Part shown: one piece after another, positions 10,493 to 20,578 of the stretch
Layout: every line of letters starts with the position of its first letter
Position numbering within the stretch: the stretch's first letter is position 1
From: Blastobasis lacticolella
Taxonomy: Eukaryota > Arthropoda > Insecta > Lepidoptera > Blastobasidae
DNA length: 64,000 nt
Direction: 5' to 3'
NCBI GenBank assembly: GCA_905147135.1
Contig: LR990060.1
Coordinates: forward strand, 13,098,001 to 13,162,000
Notes under the pieces: generated by a model
The model's input: only the letters and a program-made list of their open reading frames with translations
Told to the model about the DNA's origin: nothing
The model's database searches: none
Program-made: the position numbers and the translations under genes

Positions 10493-11560
10493 TTTATTTT
10501 TCGTCGAGGTTCTGCGTTTTTGATACCTAAGTCTTTGAAGTGGATCTCATTCTTCGTGGCGGTTGGTGGCGTTGGCGGTTCAAAGAGCAATAACACTATA
10601 CGCTCTGGGGCGAATTCAAAACATCCACTTCTCAAGAGTTTTGGCCCGACAGAGCCCACAAAAGGTGGCGAGACATGCACTTTCGTGGAATAAAATATGA
10701 TGGCGTAGTGAACATCGTTTGCGGTTTGCGAAAAAAGGTAGACGTTGAAATGCCGCTGTATTTGAGGAGCAGAGAGTGTTTGGACTTGGAGTATTTATTA
10801 TGTTATCTTTACTAACATTATAAAGAGAATAGTAGAAATGGAAAATCTAAAACATTCTTACACTAATAGGAAGCTACGTTATTCTCGAGTGACATAGGTT
10901 TTTCATCCCAGAAAATCGTAGATTTCCGAAAAAGCTTTTTCATCCAAAAGCCTATGTCTTTTATTTTAAAGCCTATGTCCGGGGTCGTTGAATGTTTGCA
11001 GAGATCTGAAATGACGAAACCTATACAGAAAGTTACGCGTTATTTTTCAGCGATCATTTCTGTGTAACTAACTCGATTTTGTCAAAATCACGACTTACTG
11101 TACTCTTTCTTAGGTCGGCAGAATTCCTTTTCTCCATATTTTTTTTCGTAATTAACGAAAAGTTCGTAAAGTAAAAAACTTCGGTAAACCAAAGGCAAAT
11201 AAAATCACAACCGAAACCCCAACTTTTCAGACGGAGTAATTAATTATTAAAAGCTTTTGTTTCAATGTTCGATAATTTGATATTTATAAGTTCGACTGGT
11301 AAGCTTGCTAAATCAAAGTTTGATTTCGAAGATTTGGCAAGAACTTTGTTTGCAAGGGATTTATTAAGTTCCAATTAGGCTGTTTCAAGAAGTTTCACAT
11401 GGGATTACACAAGTGCTTAAGTAGTTTGAGCTAAAGTGCAATGTCGAAGTCAAACCATTTTGGTCCTCAAAGTCTTGTAGAAGGTACCTAATAGTACATG
11501 ATGTTTCAAACAATCGTGGTAACTAAATATAAAACATTTTGTATTAATAGGCATGGTATG
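10493..11560. other. Mostly featureless
   Basis: Frames on both strands at 10397-10693 look protein-like in parts but show no domain. 10870-10985 repeats CCTATGTC words in G-repeat style. The rest is AT-rich. Confidence 0.4.
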
Positions 11561-11593
11561 TGATTGGTGTTATTTGTGTGATTGGTGTTATTT
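11561..11593 (+). repeat. Tandem duplication, 18-bp period
   Basis: TGATTGGTGTTATTT occurs at 11561-11575 and 11579-11593, immediately before the D fold-back. Confidence 0.8.
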
Positions 11594-11707
11594 GGCCGTG
11601 TGGTGTCCGGCAGAGTAGAATAGCACCAACCCCTTACACTCGTGGGTGTCGTATAAGGCGACTAATGTTGGGGCTGGTGCTATTCTACTCTGCCGGACAC
11701 CACACGG
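11594..11707 (+). mobile_element. D 5' end forming a fold-back
   Basis: GGCCGTGTGGTGTCCGGCAG begins a D copy. After 36 more bases the first 38 bases are repeated in inverted orientation (11670-11707), differing at one position. The 3' part of D is absent. Confidence 0.75.
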
Positions 11708-12023
11708 ATAAGCTACATGCTTCGACCCTAATAAATACTATATTGGCAACGCAATCTATATTACAAAGACAGCTCCTAGTTTTACTGTTATTGCTTTTCG
11801 GTGTAAATGCACCCTTAAAGGCAACTCTGTCGGTTCTGTATTGAGAGGTATGAGAGCTATTGGAATAAACCCACATCATCATATATTGTTTAGTAGGATG
11901 CCGTAAAACTGTATTCTATGAGGAAAATGCGCGAAGAAGCACTTTAAATATTGAGGTCAGTAAAAGTTACGCAAAATCTTATTAATTCGTAAGGATGGAT
12001 GGATGTTGGGATGTTGTTACTCT

Positions 12024-12114
12024 TTGGCCGTACGATGGTCGTACGACGGGCATCGCCCAACCAAATAGGCCTCAAAACCAGCTGTCGTGCGACCGTTTCC
12101 AATTAGGACAGCGC
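12024..12114. mobile_element. I-type TIR element, decayed
   Basis: CGTACGATGGTCGTACGACG and GTCGTGCGACCGTTTCCAAT, then TAGGACAGCGCC. Confidence 0.65.
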
Positions 12115-12159
12115 CTCAAAAACTACTGAACGGATTTTGTTGTTTGGCGATAAATAATA

Positions 12160-12470
12160 CAAACTCTCGCGAGGTCCTGGGGTACGCCGCGACCATGATT
12201 CAGGATTTGGCAGATCAGATAATTACAATGGAGCCACTGCCATCTGACCTCCGGGAGCTTGTTAACTGGAGAACCTGACCAGAGTGTCGATTACGCATTC
12301 AGTCGCCTGAATGTGCAAGTTTCATCACGATGATTTCCCTCACCGTAAGAGAATTGATTAGTGTTCAACATAACTCAGAAAAGAATCAATAGTAAATGGT
12401 GGCGCTGGGATTTGAACCTGGTACCTCGGGCTACGAGTCGGACCCCATAACCATTAGGCCAGCGAAGCTC
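12160..12470 (-). mobile_element. SINE-C, full length
   Basis: Reading minus: head with A box (CTAATGGTTATGGGG) and B box (AGGTTCAAATCCC) at 12468-12395, body through GATTAGTGTTCAACATAACT (plus sense), and end CCTGGGGTACGCCGCG. It is the best reference copy in the window. Confidence 0.85.
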
Positions 12471-12529
12471 TTTCCGTCATTAAATTTATCATTGTACCGC
12501 TAAACTATTTTGTCTTTTTACCATCAGAT

Positions 12530-12990
12530 TCAGATTCAGATTCATTTATTGCCCAAAGTAAACACAAGTACATTTATATATCTAGCAGTTAATACAGACA
12601 AAAATGTGCATTCATTTAGGGTTCGTCAATAATAATTAGCGATACAATATAATTATTTGATACATAATAATAATATTATTAATCTGTACAAAAGTACCTA
12701 CAGAAATCAAAAATGACAACGTAACAAATCAATAGATTGAAAAATAAATTTAAGAATTTCATAATAAAATGATGGAAATGTCAAAATTTAAATGTCACAA
12801 TAAATACTACAATAATAAAAGTGTCGAAATAATAACCAAATGTTATATAATAATATTAATTCAATAAAGTAGTTCAAATGTCACAATAAAATAATAAAAA
12901 TGTCGAAATAACAACCAAATATCGAAATACTTTTAAAATATTTTCTTCGTTTCCTAACAACTCTCTCTAAAGAAGTTCCCAGAGCATTTC
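12530..12990 (-). repeat. LINE tail, AT-rich with (GATTCA)n end
   Basis: Begins with three TCAGAT/TCAGATT units at about 12527-12548, then TCATTTATTGCC, followed by AT-rich sequence repeating AAATGTC/AAATGTCGAAAT words. On the minus strand this reads as a 3' UTR ending in a short satellite tail. No coding part can be recognised upstream. Confidence 0.4.
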
Positions 12991-13116
12991 CCAGTTTTAT
13001 CAACAAATAAAAGGAAGTAGTTCCAAAGTCTGCTTCGAGCACGTTTAAATTATTTCCTCTTACTCCGATTCCCAAGCCAATACACCTGGGTGCAAAGTTT
13101 TAATTAACATCCGTAT

Positions 13117-13630
13117 TTTAGGGTACGATTTGTGAGGGGTTTTTTCAAACAGAGAGAATGTCTGTTTGAAAATACGCCACATTTTACACAGAACTTAAAG
13201 AACGGGGGGGAATAGGTTCTTTAAAATTGATTCAAAAAATTGGAGGAATGTGTATATTTCAACATACATTTTTTTCAATCGTGGCTTCTACTTTTTAAAT
13301 CTTATAATGAGGAGTTTTATTCCTCCTCCATCTTGTTTAGTAGCTCCTCTTGCACCGCCTTACTTTTTCTTTACCCTTTATCTCCTGGTTGACTGGTAGA
13401 TAAGGCTATTTTAGCTTTAAGTCCGCCTTTGTACTATTTTGTGCATGAAGATTTAATAAATAAATAAACAAATAAATTAGTTTGACGTACTTACAGTTTT
13501 ATGGTACGATTTGTGAATGGTTTTTCTCTGTTTAAAAAACGCCACATGATACCCAGTAGTTTGAGAATGGGGAACATACTTTGAAGTTGATGCTAAAATT
13601 GGAGAAAAGTGTGTATTCCAATTAAAACCT
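13117..13630 (+). repeat. Two diverged direct repeats
   Basis: 13117-13265 and 13498-13630 share TACGATTTGTGA, GTTTTTT/GTTTTTC, CTGTTTGAAAA/CTGTTTAAAAA, ACGCCACAT and AATTGGAG, in order. A T repeat lies between them. Confidence 0.55.
13383..13484 (+). repeat. T repeat, LINE-like 3' tail
   Basis: CCTGGTTGACTGGTAGATAA, TTTAGCTTTAAGTCCGCCTT, TGTGCATGAAG and (AATA)n. Related tails lie at 25118-25205, 35928-36010 (plus), 45090-45195 and about 27735-27770 (minus). Confidence 0.6.
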
Positions 13631-13649
13631 TATTAATTGCAAAGTATTT

Positions 13650-13745
13650 AAGTAGTATATCAGTTATCCAGCACAAGCTTTTCCTTAGTATGGGGCTAGA
13701 TGGCGCTGTGTGAATTTGTCCACGAATATTTATTTATTTTATTTT
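13650..13745 (+). mobile_element. SINE-E 3' half
   Basis: GTAGTATATCAGTTATCCAG, GGGGCTAGATGGCGCTGTGT and ATATTTATTTATTTTATTTT. Confidence 0.8.
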
Positions 13746-13861
13746 ATTTATTGAATCAAGTAAGAAACTACTTATTTTAACTAGTATGATTTAATAAAAA
13801 AAAATTTATGGTTGTAAATTACGATAAATAAAATATCCGGACTATTATTTTTCATTTTTAA

Positions 13862-14225
13862 ACCCCGACGTAAAATGAAATGCGTTATCAGTTTCACGCG
13901 TGTATCTGCGGTTCTATGTACGTATGGCGATCAGTCGACCTAGCACAAATTGCTCTCGCGCGCGATAAGCGAGAAAAAGCGCGACATATGTATTGCTATC
14001 TCTTTCGTCTTAGTATTGAGAGAAAGAGACAAACGCTCTCTCGCGGCGCGAGCTTTGTCGCGGACACACTTGTGCTAGGGCCACGGGTGTGTGTCAGTCG
14101 GTGGCATCGTACCTCCCGAACGAACGGACCGCTTTCAATGGAGTATTATTTATTTGAAATGCAGTTCAATCGAGACGGTTCCAAGCTTTGTTTCTTGAAA
14201 TCGTACTTTATATGTTTAGTACTTT
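13862..14225 (+). repeat. G repeat containing a hairpin element
   Basis: CCCCGACGTAAAATGAAATG and GTTTCACGCGTGTATCTGCG before the hairpin; GTGTGTGTCAGTCGGTGGCA and ACGGACCGCTTTCAATGGAG after it. Related stretches at 1640-1760, 9820-10013 and 27540-27680. Confidence 0.5.
13939..14079. mobile_element. 141-bp hairpin TIR element within a G repeat
   Basis: CCTAGCACAA/TTGTGCTAGG ends, with GC-rich imperfectly complementary arms (CTCTCGCGCGCG, CGCGGCGCGAG) and centre near TCTTTCGTCTTAGTATTGAG. The surrounding G repeat resumes at about 14090. Confidence 0.65.
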
Positions 14226-14227
14226 AA

Positions 14228-14436
14228 GGGCCGATTTTTCAATCCTCATATAAAACATATCAGTCTGATAAGTTATTGTGCGACTAAAATAAAATTGTAT
14301 CTAGACGTCTTAAATAACTGAAGGATTATAGTTGTTCTTAATTGGCAGTATATTACTTTATATAGTTGTTCTTAAATTGGCAGTATATTACTTTATCGAG
14401 CAGATAAATGTTATCTGTCGAATGAAAAATCGGCCC
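14228..14436. mobile_element. H element, 209-bp TIR element with TAA duplication
   Basis: Ends GGGCCGATTTTTCAATCCTC and, inverted, GGGCCGATTTTTCATTCGAC. TAA at 14225-14227 and 14437-14439. An internal segment of about 34 bases (TAGTTGTTCTTAATTGGCAG and onward) is tandemly duplicated at 14326-14393. Confidence 0.8.
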
Positions 14437-14440
14437 TAAG

Positions 14441-14560
14441 TGTATTTAAAAAAAGTATAAATGTAGTTTATCAGTTATCTAGCACCCATAACACAAGCTT
14501 TGCTTACTTTGGGGCTAGATGGCGCTGTGTGAATTCGTCCAAGCATATTTATTTATTCTT
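14441..14560 (+). mobile_element. SINE-E 3' half
   Basis: TTATCAGTTATCTAGCACCC, ACACAAGCTTTGCTTACTTT and GGGGCTAGATGGCGCTGTGT; it starts directly after the TIR element ending at 14436. Confidence 0.8.
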
Positions 14561-15022
14561 AATTCTAAAATAGGTCATCACGGTTTTTCAATAAAACCTT
14601 AAATACTATCTATTTTTATAAAAATAGAAGCTAAATCCCTGACCCAAAAAACTAACCTACAAGACACAATAATTATTACAACGGATAAGGCAAATTGATT
14701 CATAACTCGGTACGATGTAATTAATACCTTGTCGATCGGCTGAGTAAACCACTTGCGATAGAGCCTCCATTGTGTTAGATTAATTTAGCTTAACTAGCAG
14801 TCGGGCCCGGCGTTGTACGTGATATAATCATTTGTAACAGCTTTTTGCCGCGACTTTCGGTAGATTTCGGAAAATTTTGTCTATGTCTTTCACCAAAATC
14901 CCTACTCCCTGTCTGTCCGTCACGCTTTCAAGGCTAAACCACTGCACTCGTTTTTGGTGAAATTGGGTCTGAAATCGGTCCATATGTTGAGGAGTCAAAC
15001 TTATACCACCGTCTTTGGCGTC

Positions 15023-15377
15023 AATGAGGAGTTTTCCAATAGGTATCTAAAGCATTCTTAACCACTCACTAGATGGCGGCCCGACAATTTTGGTAATTGA
15101 TAATCGCTTGAAAAAAGTACTTAGCAAAGGGGATGTAAACACTGGGTCCGTTGTATTGGATAATATTATATTTATCAATAGTTTTCAACCATTTTAAAGG
15201 TTGTAATAAAATGGAACATAGTGCCTATTCATAAAAATATGTCTTTGAACATTTCGTTCAACCTTTAAAAGTTATGATTATCATACAGATTTTTAAAAAA
15301 TTACAAGAATTGTAGGAGCGCCATCTATTAATTATTTTTGAAACCAATTGACAATACCTACTGGAAAACTCCTCATT
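15023..15377. mobile_element. 355-bp TIR element
   Basis: AATGAGGAGTTTTCCAATAG at the left end and, inverted, AATGAGGAGTTTTCCAGTAG at the right end; no coding frame. Confidence 0.7.
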
Positions 15378-15659
15378 AAGAAAGTTTCTGTCCAAACAAC
15401 GTACCTTGTAGAAATCTCGCAAATCTAAGATGGAAATAAACTTCGGGGGGATGGAAAGAGAGCAATCGACACAAGCTTGACGCAGCCCCTTCCTGTCTTT
15501 GATTGGGCACTCTGTATAAATATTGAGTTATATTTTTAAGATCGTGTTTGAATTTTCTTGAAATACAGCGACGGCGGGTTCTGATTTTATTTTTCGCAGT
15601 GTTGCATAATTTGATTTGGTTATTTCTTAAGCGGTACTGTACGCAGCGTGCTTGCAAGA

Positions 15660-15745
15660 CCTATAATCAATGATGAGCAACGTTCGCAGAGTTCGAAAAC
15701 TGGATACTGGATGGGTGTCTAGAGACATCTATCGCTCCAATAGGG
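15660..15745 (+). repeat. 5S-related repeat fragment
   Basis: ATCAATGATGAGCAACGTTC, then ACTGGATACTGGATGGGTGT; the second resembles the 5S box C most closely of all copies. Confidence 0.45.
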
Positions 15746-16042
15746 AAACTCAACAATACGCATATTATCATATATTATTATAATACGCATATTATCATAT
15801 ATCATATACGCATATATTATTATCTTAAGGTTGGCAAGCATTCACACATTGATGGCGCTGACCGTTCCTACATCGCGCTAGAGAAGTGTGCCGAGTTCAG
15901 CGGCATAAATACTACTTTCGACGATCCCTGGTCGCATCACCCGGTGGATCACAACAAAGGTGGATGGCGATTATTACGTGGACACGGCAGTCGCTCTACA
16001 TTCTACTCTCGCTCTAGGGATACGTGGGAAATAGGTGCCTGA
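15700..16042 (+). other. Open frame without ATG, protein-like
   Basis: A plus frame stays open through TA repeats and then encodes CAEFSGINTTFDDPWSHH and nearby residues before TGA at 16040-16042. There is no ATG and no recognised domain. It could be an exon or a captured gene fragment; chance is also possible. Confidence 0.2.
15756..15822. repeat. Short AT-rich tandem repeat
   Basis: TACGCATATTATCATATATTATTATAA-like units of about 25 bases in two to three copies. Confidence 0.6.
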
Positions 16043-16061
16043 ACCTGCCGGTATCAGGAGA

Positions 16062-16205
16062 GAGGCCCCGTGCATGCAAGAAGCGATGGATTGACATCGC
16101 TGAGTCGGATTCGGGAGCCAACGGCCTACGACGCGAGGGTGCCGAAGACCGCGCGTAGAATAAGTCGGAAAGTGAATCCTGGCAGAAGCCGGGGTCGCTG
16201 TAACT
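16062..16205 (+). pseudogene. RTE-type LINE C-terminal fragment
   Basis: One frame reads RWIDIAESDSGANGLRREGA then EDRA and a stop, the RTE-clade end pattern also present at 32815-32955 and 48970-49500. One in-frame stop and drift mark it as dead. Confidence 0.7.
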
Positions 16206-16289
16206 GTAAGTACTATCCCAAAATACAAGGCTATTATCAAGAGGTACCCCGTGCCCTCCCGAGCACAACCAGAATATTGACGCCAACAT

Positions 16290-16410
16290 GGATATTTGTT
16301 TTCAATATATATACATACTTATAGCCTTTCGCTTTCTGCGTCTGTATGTATTTTCACTAAATCTCCCCAAACCACGCAACGGATTTTGATGCAGTTCTCA
16401 CCATCAGATA
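16290..16410 (+). repeat. F repeat
   Basis: TATATATACATACTTATAGC, CCACGCAACGGATTTTGATG, TTCTCACCATCAGATAGG. Confidence 0.5.
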
Positions 16411-16519
16411 GGAATATAAAACATTTCTACCTTCAAGGTTACAATAAAAGGAGTACTCATCCAACACCGCCAAATGGACCCCAAACAGGTGAAAATAAAA
16501 AGAATAGGCGTAAACAAGA

Positions 16520-16658
16520 AAGGGGTGAAAAGGTTAATACGGAGTCTGCAGCGCATGGGTGATGCCCCTGGTATTGCAAACGTCCATAGGCTGCGGTGAC
16601 TGCATACCATCAGGCAAGCCGTAAGCTTGTTTGCCACCTTAGTGGTATAAAAAAACAA
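16520..16658 (+). mobile_element. LINE-A 3' end, decayed
   Basis: From AAGAAAGGGGTGAAAAGG to CGTAAGCTTGTTTGCCACCT and TATAAAAAA; carries the GATGCCCCTGGTATTGCAAA block. Confidence 0.75.
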
Positions 16659-17004
16659 GTTCATGTATAGAGAAAAACATGTAAACACATCTACAGTTTG
16701 ATTGGACCGATCAATTTGTAACGATTCTAAAAGAAATGAAGAGCACTCCAAAACAGAATGCTCGTTCCAACAATATTTTCAACGAGTCAAGTTAAATTGG
16801 TCGGTGGCGAGAAGTTGAACTAAATTTTGACAGTTCTGCGTTTCGCTGTTTGTTGGTATGAACGCGTAGGTGGCGCCGCCCGTTGGAACACTAACGTAAG
16901 CTGGATGTCAAATACGAAGTTGATACTAATATAAGTACTTCGCATTGAAATGTTTTTCACAATGTTGAGTGTTTGTTTATTGCGACGATTGATTAAAGTA
17001 CGTA

Positions 17005-17085
17005 CAGTCAGCTGCAAAGTGAATGGATCCCCCTAGTGTACACTATATTTATAGTAGGTGGGTCAGTTCTCTCTGCAGCTGACTG
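17005..17085. mobile_element. 81-bp TIR element, TA target duplication
   Basis: CAGTCAGCTGCAAAG at the left and, inverted, CAGTCAGCTGCAGAG at the right, flanked by TA; this suggests a tiny Tc1/mariner-type derivative. Confidence 0.7.
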
Positions 17086-17839
17086 TACATGTACATACGC
17101 ATACAACTTACACATGCAATAATAATATTATAATCATCTCGTCATCAATATTCCCGACGTGCCGACTGCACGCGGACGCAACCGCCGTTACGCCGTTCAC
17201 AATGTGCCATCCAGTGCCATCCGTGTATAATCCTCAGATCAAATAATAAATAAAGATGGCGCGCTGTCAACAATGATATGAGGTCGATTTTGTAAACATG
17301 TATGTCATATGAATGCCATGGCGTAGTTTCGTTGTCAATAGAAACCAACAGTTTAGTTGTCAATGTGTGCGCGTGTGACCGTGTACGTAAACAAGGTATG
17401 GCTTAGTTTTTCGTGCTTTAGTATTCACAGGATTGATGTTGTTCACAGGATTTTGTCTTTATTCCTACTTTGTCTGAGATACAACCACGCGAATGCATTT
17501 CCCCATATAATAAAGCGCAATATCAAATCAACCCGCTACGCCTCAACATGGTATAACCTCATCGAACAGTCCAAAATAGGGAATACATCTCACCACTCGC
17601 CTACCCTCGCCGCAGAGCAACAAAGAAAATAGAACTACCCGCAATGCACGAACACCGCAGACAGTTAACGGTTTTGACAACTCACTCTTGGCTTTTGGCC
17701 GCGTGCCATACGCTGTACAGGGAGGGCCATTGGAACTCGGTATAGCGATTGTCGGATAGATAAATATGTTATTGCTTACATAGGAGTAAAAAGTTGAAAA
17801 ATTGATCCCGAGACTGTTTAACCAGGTTTAGGGGTGAAT

Positions 17840-18150
17840 ACGACATTGGTCAACCTTACTTTGGTAACGGTAGGAGGCATGCACAGTCTCGGGTGGTAGA
17901 CATTGGTCCACCTCTAATATGAGGAGGTAGAACTCTGTCAAGCCTGAGGAGTCCGCCTGAGTGAGTACCACTGCCTTATCTATTTCTGCCGCCAAGCAAC
18001 AATGATTGCATTGTTGTGTTCCGATTTGAAGGATAAGGTAGCCAGCGCAATTACAGGCATGAAGCACTTCATCTTAGTCCCCACGGTGACAACGCACCTG
18101 CGTTTCTGCATTTTTGTTGGCTACAACCTGCATGCTTGAATCGTAGATGT
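17840..18150 (-). repeat. P repeat, longest copy
   Basis: AACTCTGTCAAGCCTGAGGA, TTTCTGCCGCCAAGCAACAA, AGGATAAGGTAGCCAGCGCA and GTAGATGTTATGGGCGACAG. Confidence 0.65.
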
Positions 18151-18161
18151 TATGGGCGACA

Positions 18162-18325
18162 GTGAAAATGAAAAATGAAAAAGTATTTATTGAATTAGGA
18201 TTACGTTAATTAATCTCTTTTCAAAAGTCAAAAATCTAACGGAAAACAAAGGGAAGTTAAGCGAGCTCATCCAGGTAGGGGGCGACGCATGCAGACCGAT
18301 CAGCGCGTACGAGGGCTTACTCCGG
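18162..18325 (-). repeat. J repeat, second copy
   Basis: Nearly identical to 8112-8282 over its whole length. The shared part of both copies stops at GAGTAAGCCC (minus), beyond which 18.3 kb has GC-rich sequence and 8.3 kb does not. Confidence 0.7.
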
Positions 18326-18456
18326 CGAGACACCGGGCACCGATACGCGCCACGCACATAACCGCCTAGGCGAATCATGTGCAGCGCGCGCCCGGCCCCA
18401 GCCAGCCCGCCGGCGCTCACACCCGCACGCACCAGCCGGCCTACCCGCGTCGCTCC
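18321..18456 (-). other. Weak GC-rich exon candidate
   Basis: Minus strand: pyrimidine-rich TTATTTGTTCCGAGCTCAG is followed by 136 bases of GC-rich sequence ending at A|GTAAGC. The phase-0 frame is open (it begins GATRVGRLVRAG, Gly/Ala/Arg-rich) with mostly G/C third positions. However, the GTAAGC belongs to the start of a repeat (J) that also occurs at 8.1-8.3 kb, and a second frame is open too. It may be an exon of the same gene as 29213-29260, or a GC-rich part of the J element. No domain is recognised. Confidence 0.25.
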
Positions 18457-18955
18457 CTGAGCTCGGAACAAATAAGTAAAAAGAATGTCGTCTGTCTGTC
18501 AGTATGCCGCTTCAGTTAGGAAAATGACCATCTGTGGGAAAAAGAAACGGCAAGAAACCCACAGGTACATTTAAATATGATTACATTGCATTGATACATT
18601 TGTCAATTTAATTTGAGTGAGCCTGTTTTGATTGGAATATGATGTGAACCTCTACAAATCGGTCAAGATAACTAAAAATAAAAATAAATTCAAAAACAAA
18701 AAATGGCACAGCAAAAGCAGGCCAGTCCACCAAGGCAGCACCCGTTCACGAGCATGACGCAGCCCAGCCATCGTCCAATTCAACCATATTTGAGGGAAGA
18801 GAACGACCCGACCCCCATGCCACCACCAGGCAGACTTTTAAGTGAGCATGCGCTGCCAATGCCGTACACATTAAAAAAGATTTGTTATTCAATGACTATT
18901 ACACATCAAATCATCCTCACCCAATTAACAAAATTGTAAATTTATAAATAACTTC

Positions 18956-20563
18956 CTATTTCGAAGAGCTAGTAGTACACCATACATTTTTGTCATTGAT
19001 ATATTCATCAATTTTATAATAGGCTTTTTTCATTAAAGTTGTTTTCACCTTATCTTTAAATTGTAATTCAGGCAAATTAATAATACATTCAGGAATATGA
19101 TTATAAAATCTTATACAGTTACCCATGAAAGATGAATTTACTTTACTTAGTCTGAACAACGGTGTTACCAGTTTATTTTTGTTTCTTAAATTGACATTAT
19201 GAATATCAGTATTTTTAGCAAATTGGGTAATATGCTTTCTAACATACATAATATTATCAAATATATATTGACTTGAGAAAGTCAATACATCAATTTCTTT
19301 AAACAATTCTTTGAGCGAATCACGTCGACGTAATCCATATATTGCTCTTACAGCTCGCTTTTGTAGTTTGAAAATGATGTCACTATCAGCACACTTGCCC
19401 CATAGTATGATGCCGTATGACATAATACTATGAAAATAACTATAATAAACTAATCTAGCTGTATTCACATCCGTTAGCCTCCTTATTCGCCACACGGCAA
19501 ATGCAGCCGAACTTAACCTACTAGCCAATGATTCAATATGTGGGCCCCATTGAATTTTTGAATCTATATTAACGCCTAAGAAAGTAGTTTTCTCTACCAA
19601 CTCAAGTTGCGTTTTATCTAATATAACATTACATTGATTACTTTGTACATTAGGGAGGCAAAAATGAACGCATTTAGTTTTTTTAGAGTTTAAGACTAAG
19701 TTATTAATCGTAAACCAATGAAGCACATTCTGAAGAACACAGTTTACTTCGTCTATATTATTATCTTTCCTATTAATTTTAAATATCAGTGAAGTGTCGT
19801 CAGCAAACAAGACTATACCAGCAATATTCTGCACCATGTATGGAAGGTCATTTATATATACAAGAAAGAGAAACGGCCCCAATATAGATCCTTGTGGCAC
19901 TCCAATGCTTACTTTCCCACCCGCAGATAACTCGCCATTTACATTTACTTTTTGAACTCTACCTTCTAAGTATGATTTCATCATTTCAAGACTATCATGC
20001 GTAAAACCGTAATGTTTTAATTTTAGTAATAGTGTTGAATGATTTACACAATCAAATGCTTTAGACAAATCGCAAAAAACACCTACTGCATTATGATGTT
20101 CTTCCCAAGCGCCAAAAATTTGTTGAATGAGGCTAATACCAGCTTCGGTAGTATTGCGGCCTTTTGTGAAGCCATATTGTTGTTGATGAAATAATTTATT
20201 ACTGTTAAAGTGCACAATCATTTGACTTAACATGATTTTTTCAAAGATTTTACTGAAAACGGGCAGGATGGATACCGGTCTAAAATTATTCAAACTATTT
20301 TTACAACCTGATTTGAATAATGGCACCACTTTACTGATTTTCATGAGGTCGGGGAAAACACCTACTTCAACGCAAGCATTAAAAATGTAAGCTAAATATG
20401 GTGCTAAAATATCAACAACAGTACTTATAACTCTAACTGACATTCCCCAAATATCTTCCGTATTTTTCAACTTAATGCTTTTAAAAGCTTTAATGATAGT
20501 TTTAGCGTCTACTTCGGAATAACAAAAGCCATTTTCACAGGCACCTATATTTTCTTTTAACAA
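18956..20563 (-). CDS. LINE ORF2 C-terminal part: reverse transcriptase
   Basis: 535 codons open from the first ATG after the TAA; the same frame is open from that stop, so the ATG is probably not a native start. RT motifs run in order: FRPVS at 94-98, QYGF at 129-132, CDLSKAFDCVNH at 164-175 (Asp165), GVPQGSILGP at 221-230, LFADDTS at 252-258 (Asp255 and Asp256) and FLGVNID further on. All three catalytic Asp residues are present. The C-terminal part, with the LQKRAVRAIYG region and the stop near residue 535, resembles the decayed copy at 42142-42720. Motif style fits the CR1/Jockey supergroup; I cannot choose the exact clade without a tree. Confidence 0.88.
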   Translation of the reverse strand: MLKENIGACENGFCYSEVDAKTIIKAFKSIKLKNTEDIWGMSVRVISTVVDILAPYLAYIFNACVEVGVFPDLMKISKVVPLFKSGCKNSLNNFRPVSILPVFSKIFEKIMLSQMIVHFNSNKLFHQQQYGFTKGRNTTEAGISLIQQIFGAWEEHHNAVGVFCDLSKAFDCVNHSTLLLKLKHYGFTHDSLEMMKSYLEGRVQKVNVNGELSAGGKVSIGVPQGSILGPFLFLVYINDLPYMVQNIAGIVLFADDTSLIFKINRKDNNIDEVNCVLQNVLHWFTINNLVLNSKKTKCVHFCLPNVQSNQCNVILDKTQLELVEKTTFLGVNIDSKIQWGPHIESLASRLSSAAFAVWRIRRLTDVNTARLVYYSYFHSIMSYGIILWGKCADSDIIFKLQKRAVRAIYGLRRRDSLKELFKEIDVLTFSSQYIFDNIMYVRKHITQFAKNTDIHNVNLRNKNKLVTPLFRLSKVNSSFMGNCIRFYNHIPECIINLPELQFKDKVKTTLMKKAYYKIDEYINDKNVWCTTSSSK

Positions 20564-20578
20564 GTTTTCTGCACTAAT

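Noticed and set aside
10489..10693. Protein-like frames on both strands
   Set aside because: No domain, no splice signals and equal quality on both strands; cannot support a gene.
15749..15822. CRISPR-like repeat array
   Set aside because: Units are AT-rich, contiguous and without spacers; this is simple tandem repetition in a eukaryotic genome.
17145..17363. Minus frame with an EGF-like CERRNGGC
   Set aside because: Only one Cys-Gly pattern, no spacing of six Cys and no splice sites; chance is likelier.
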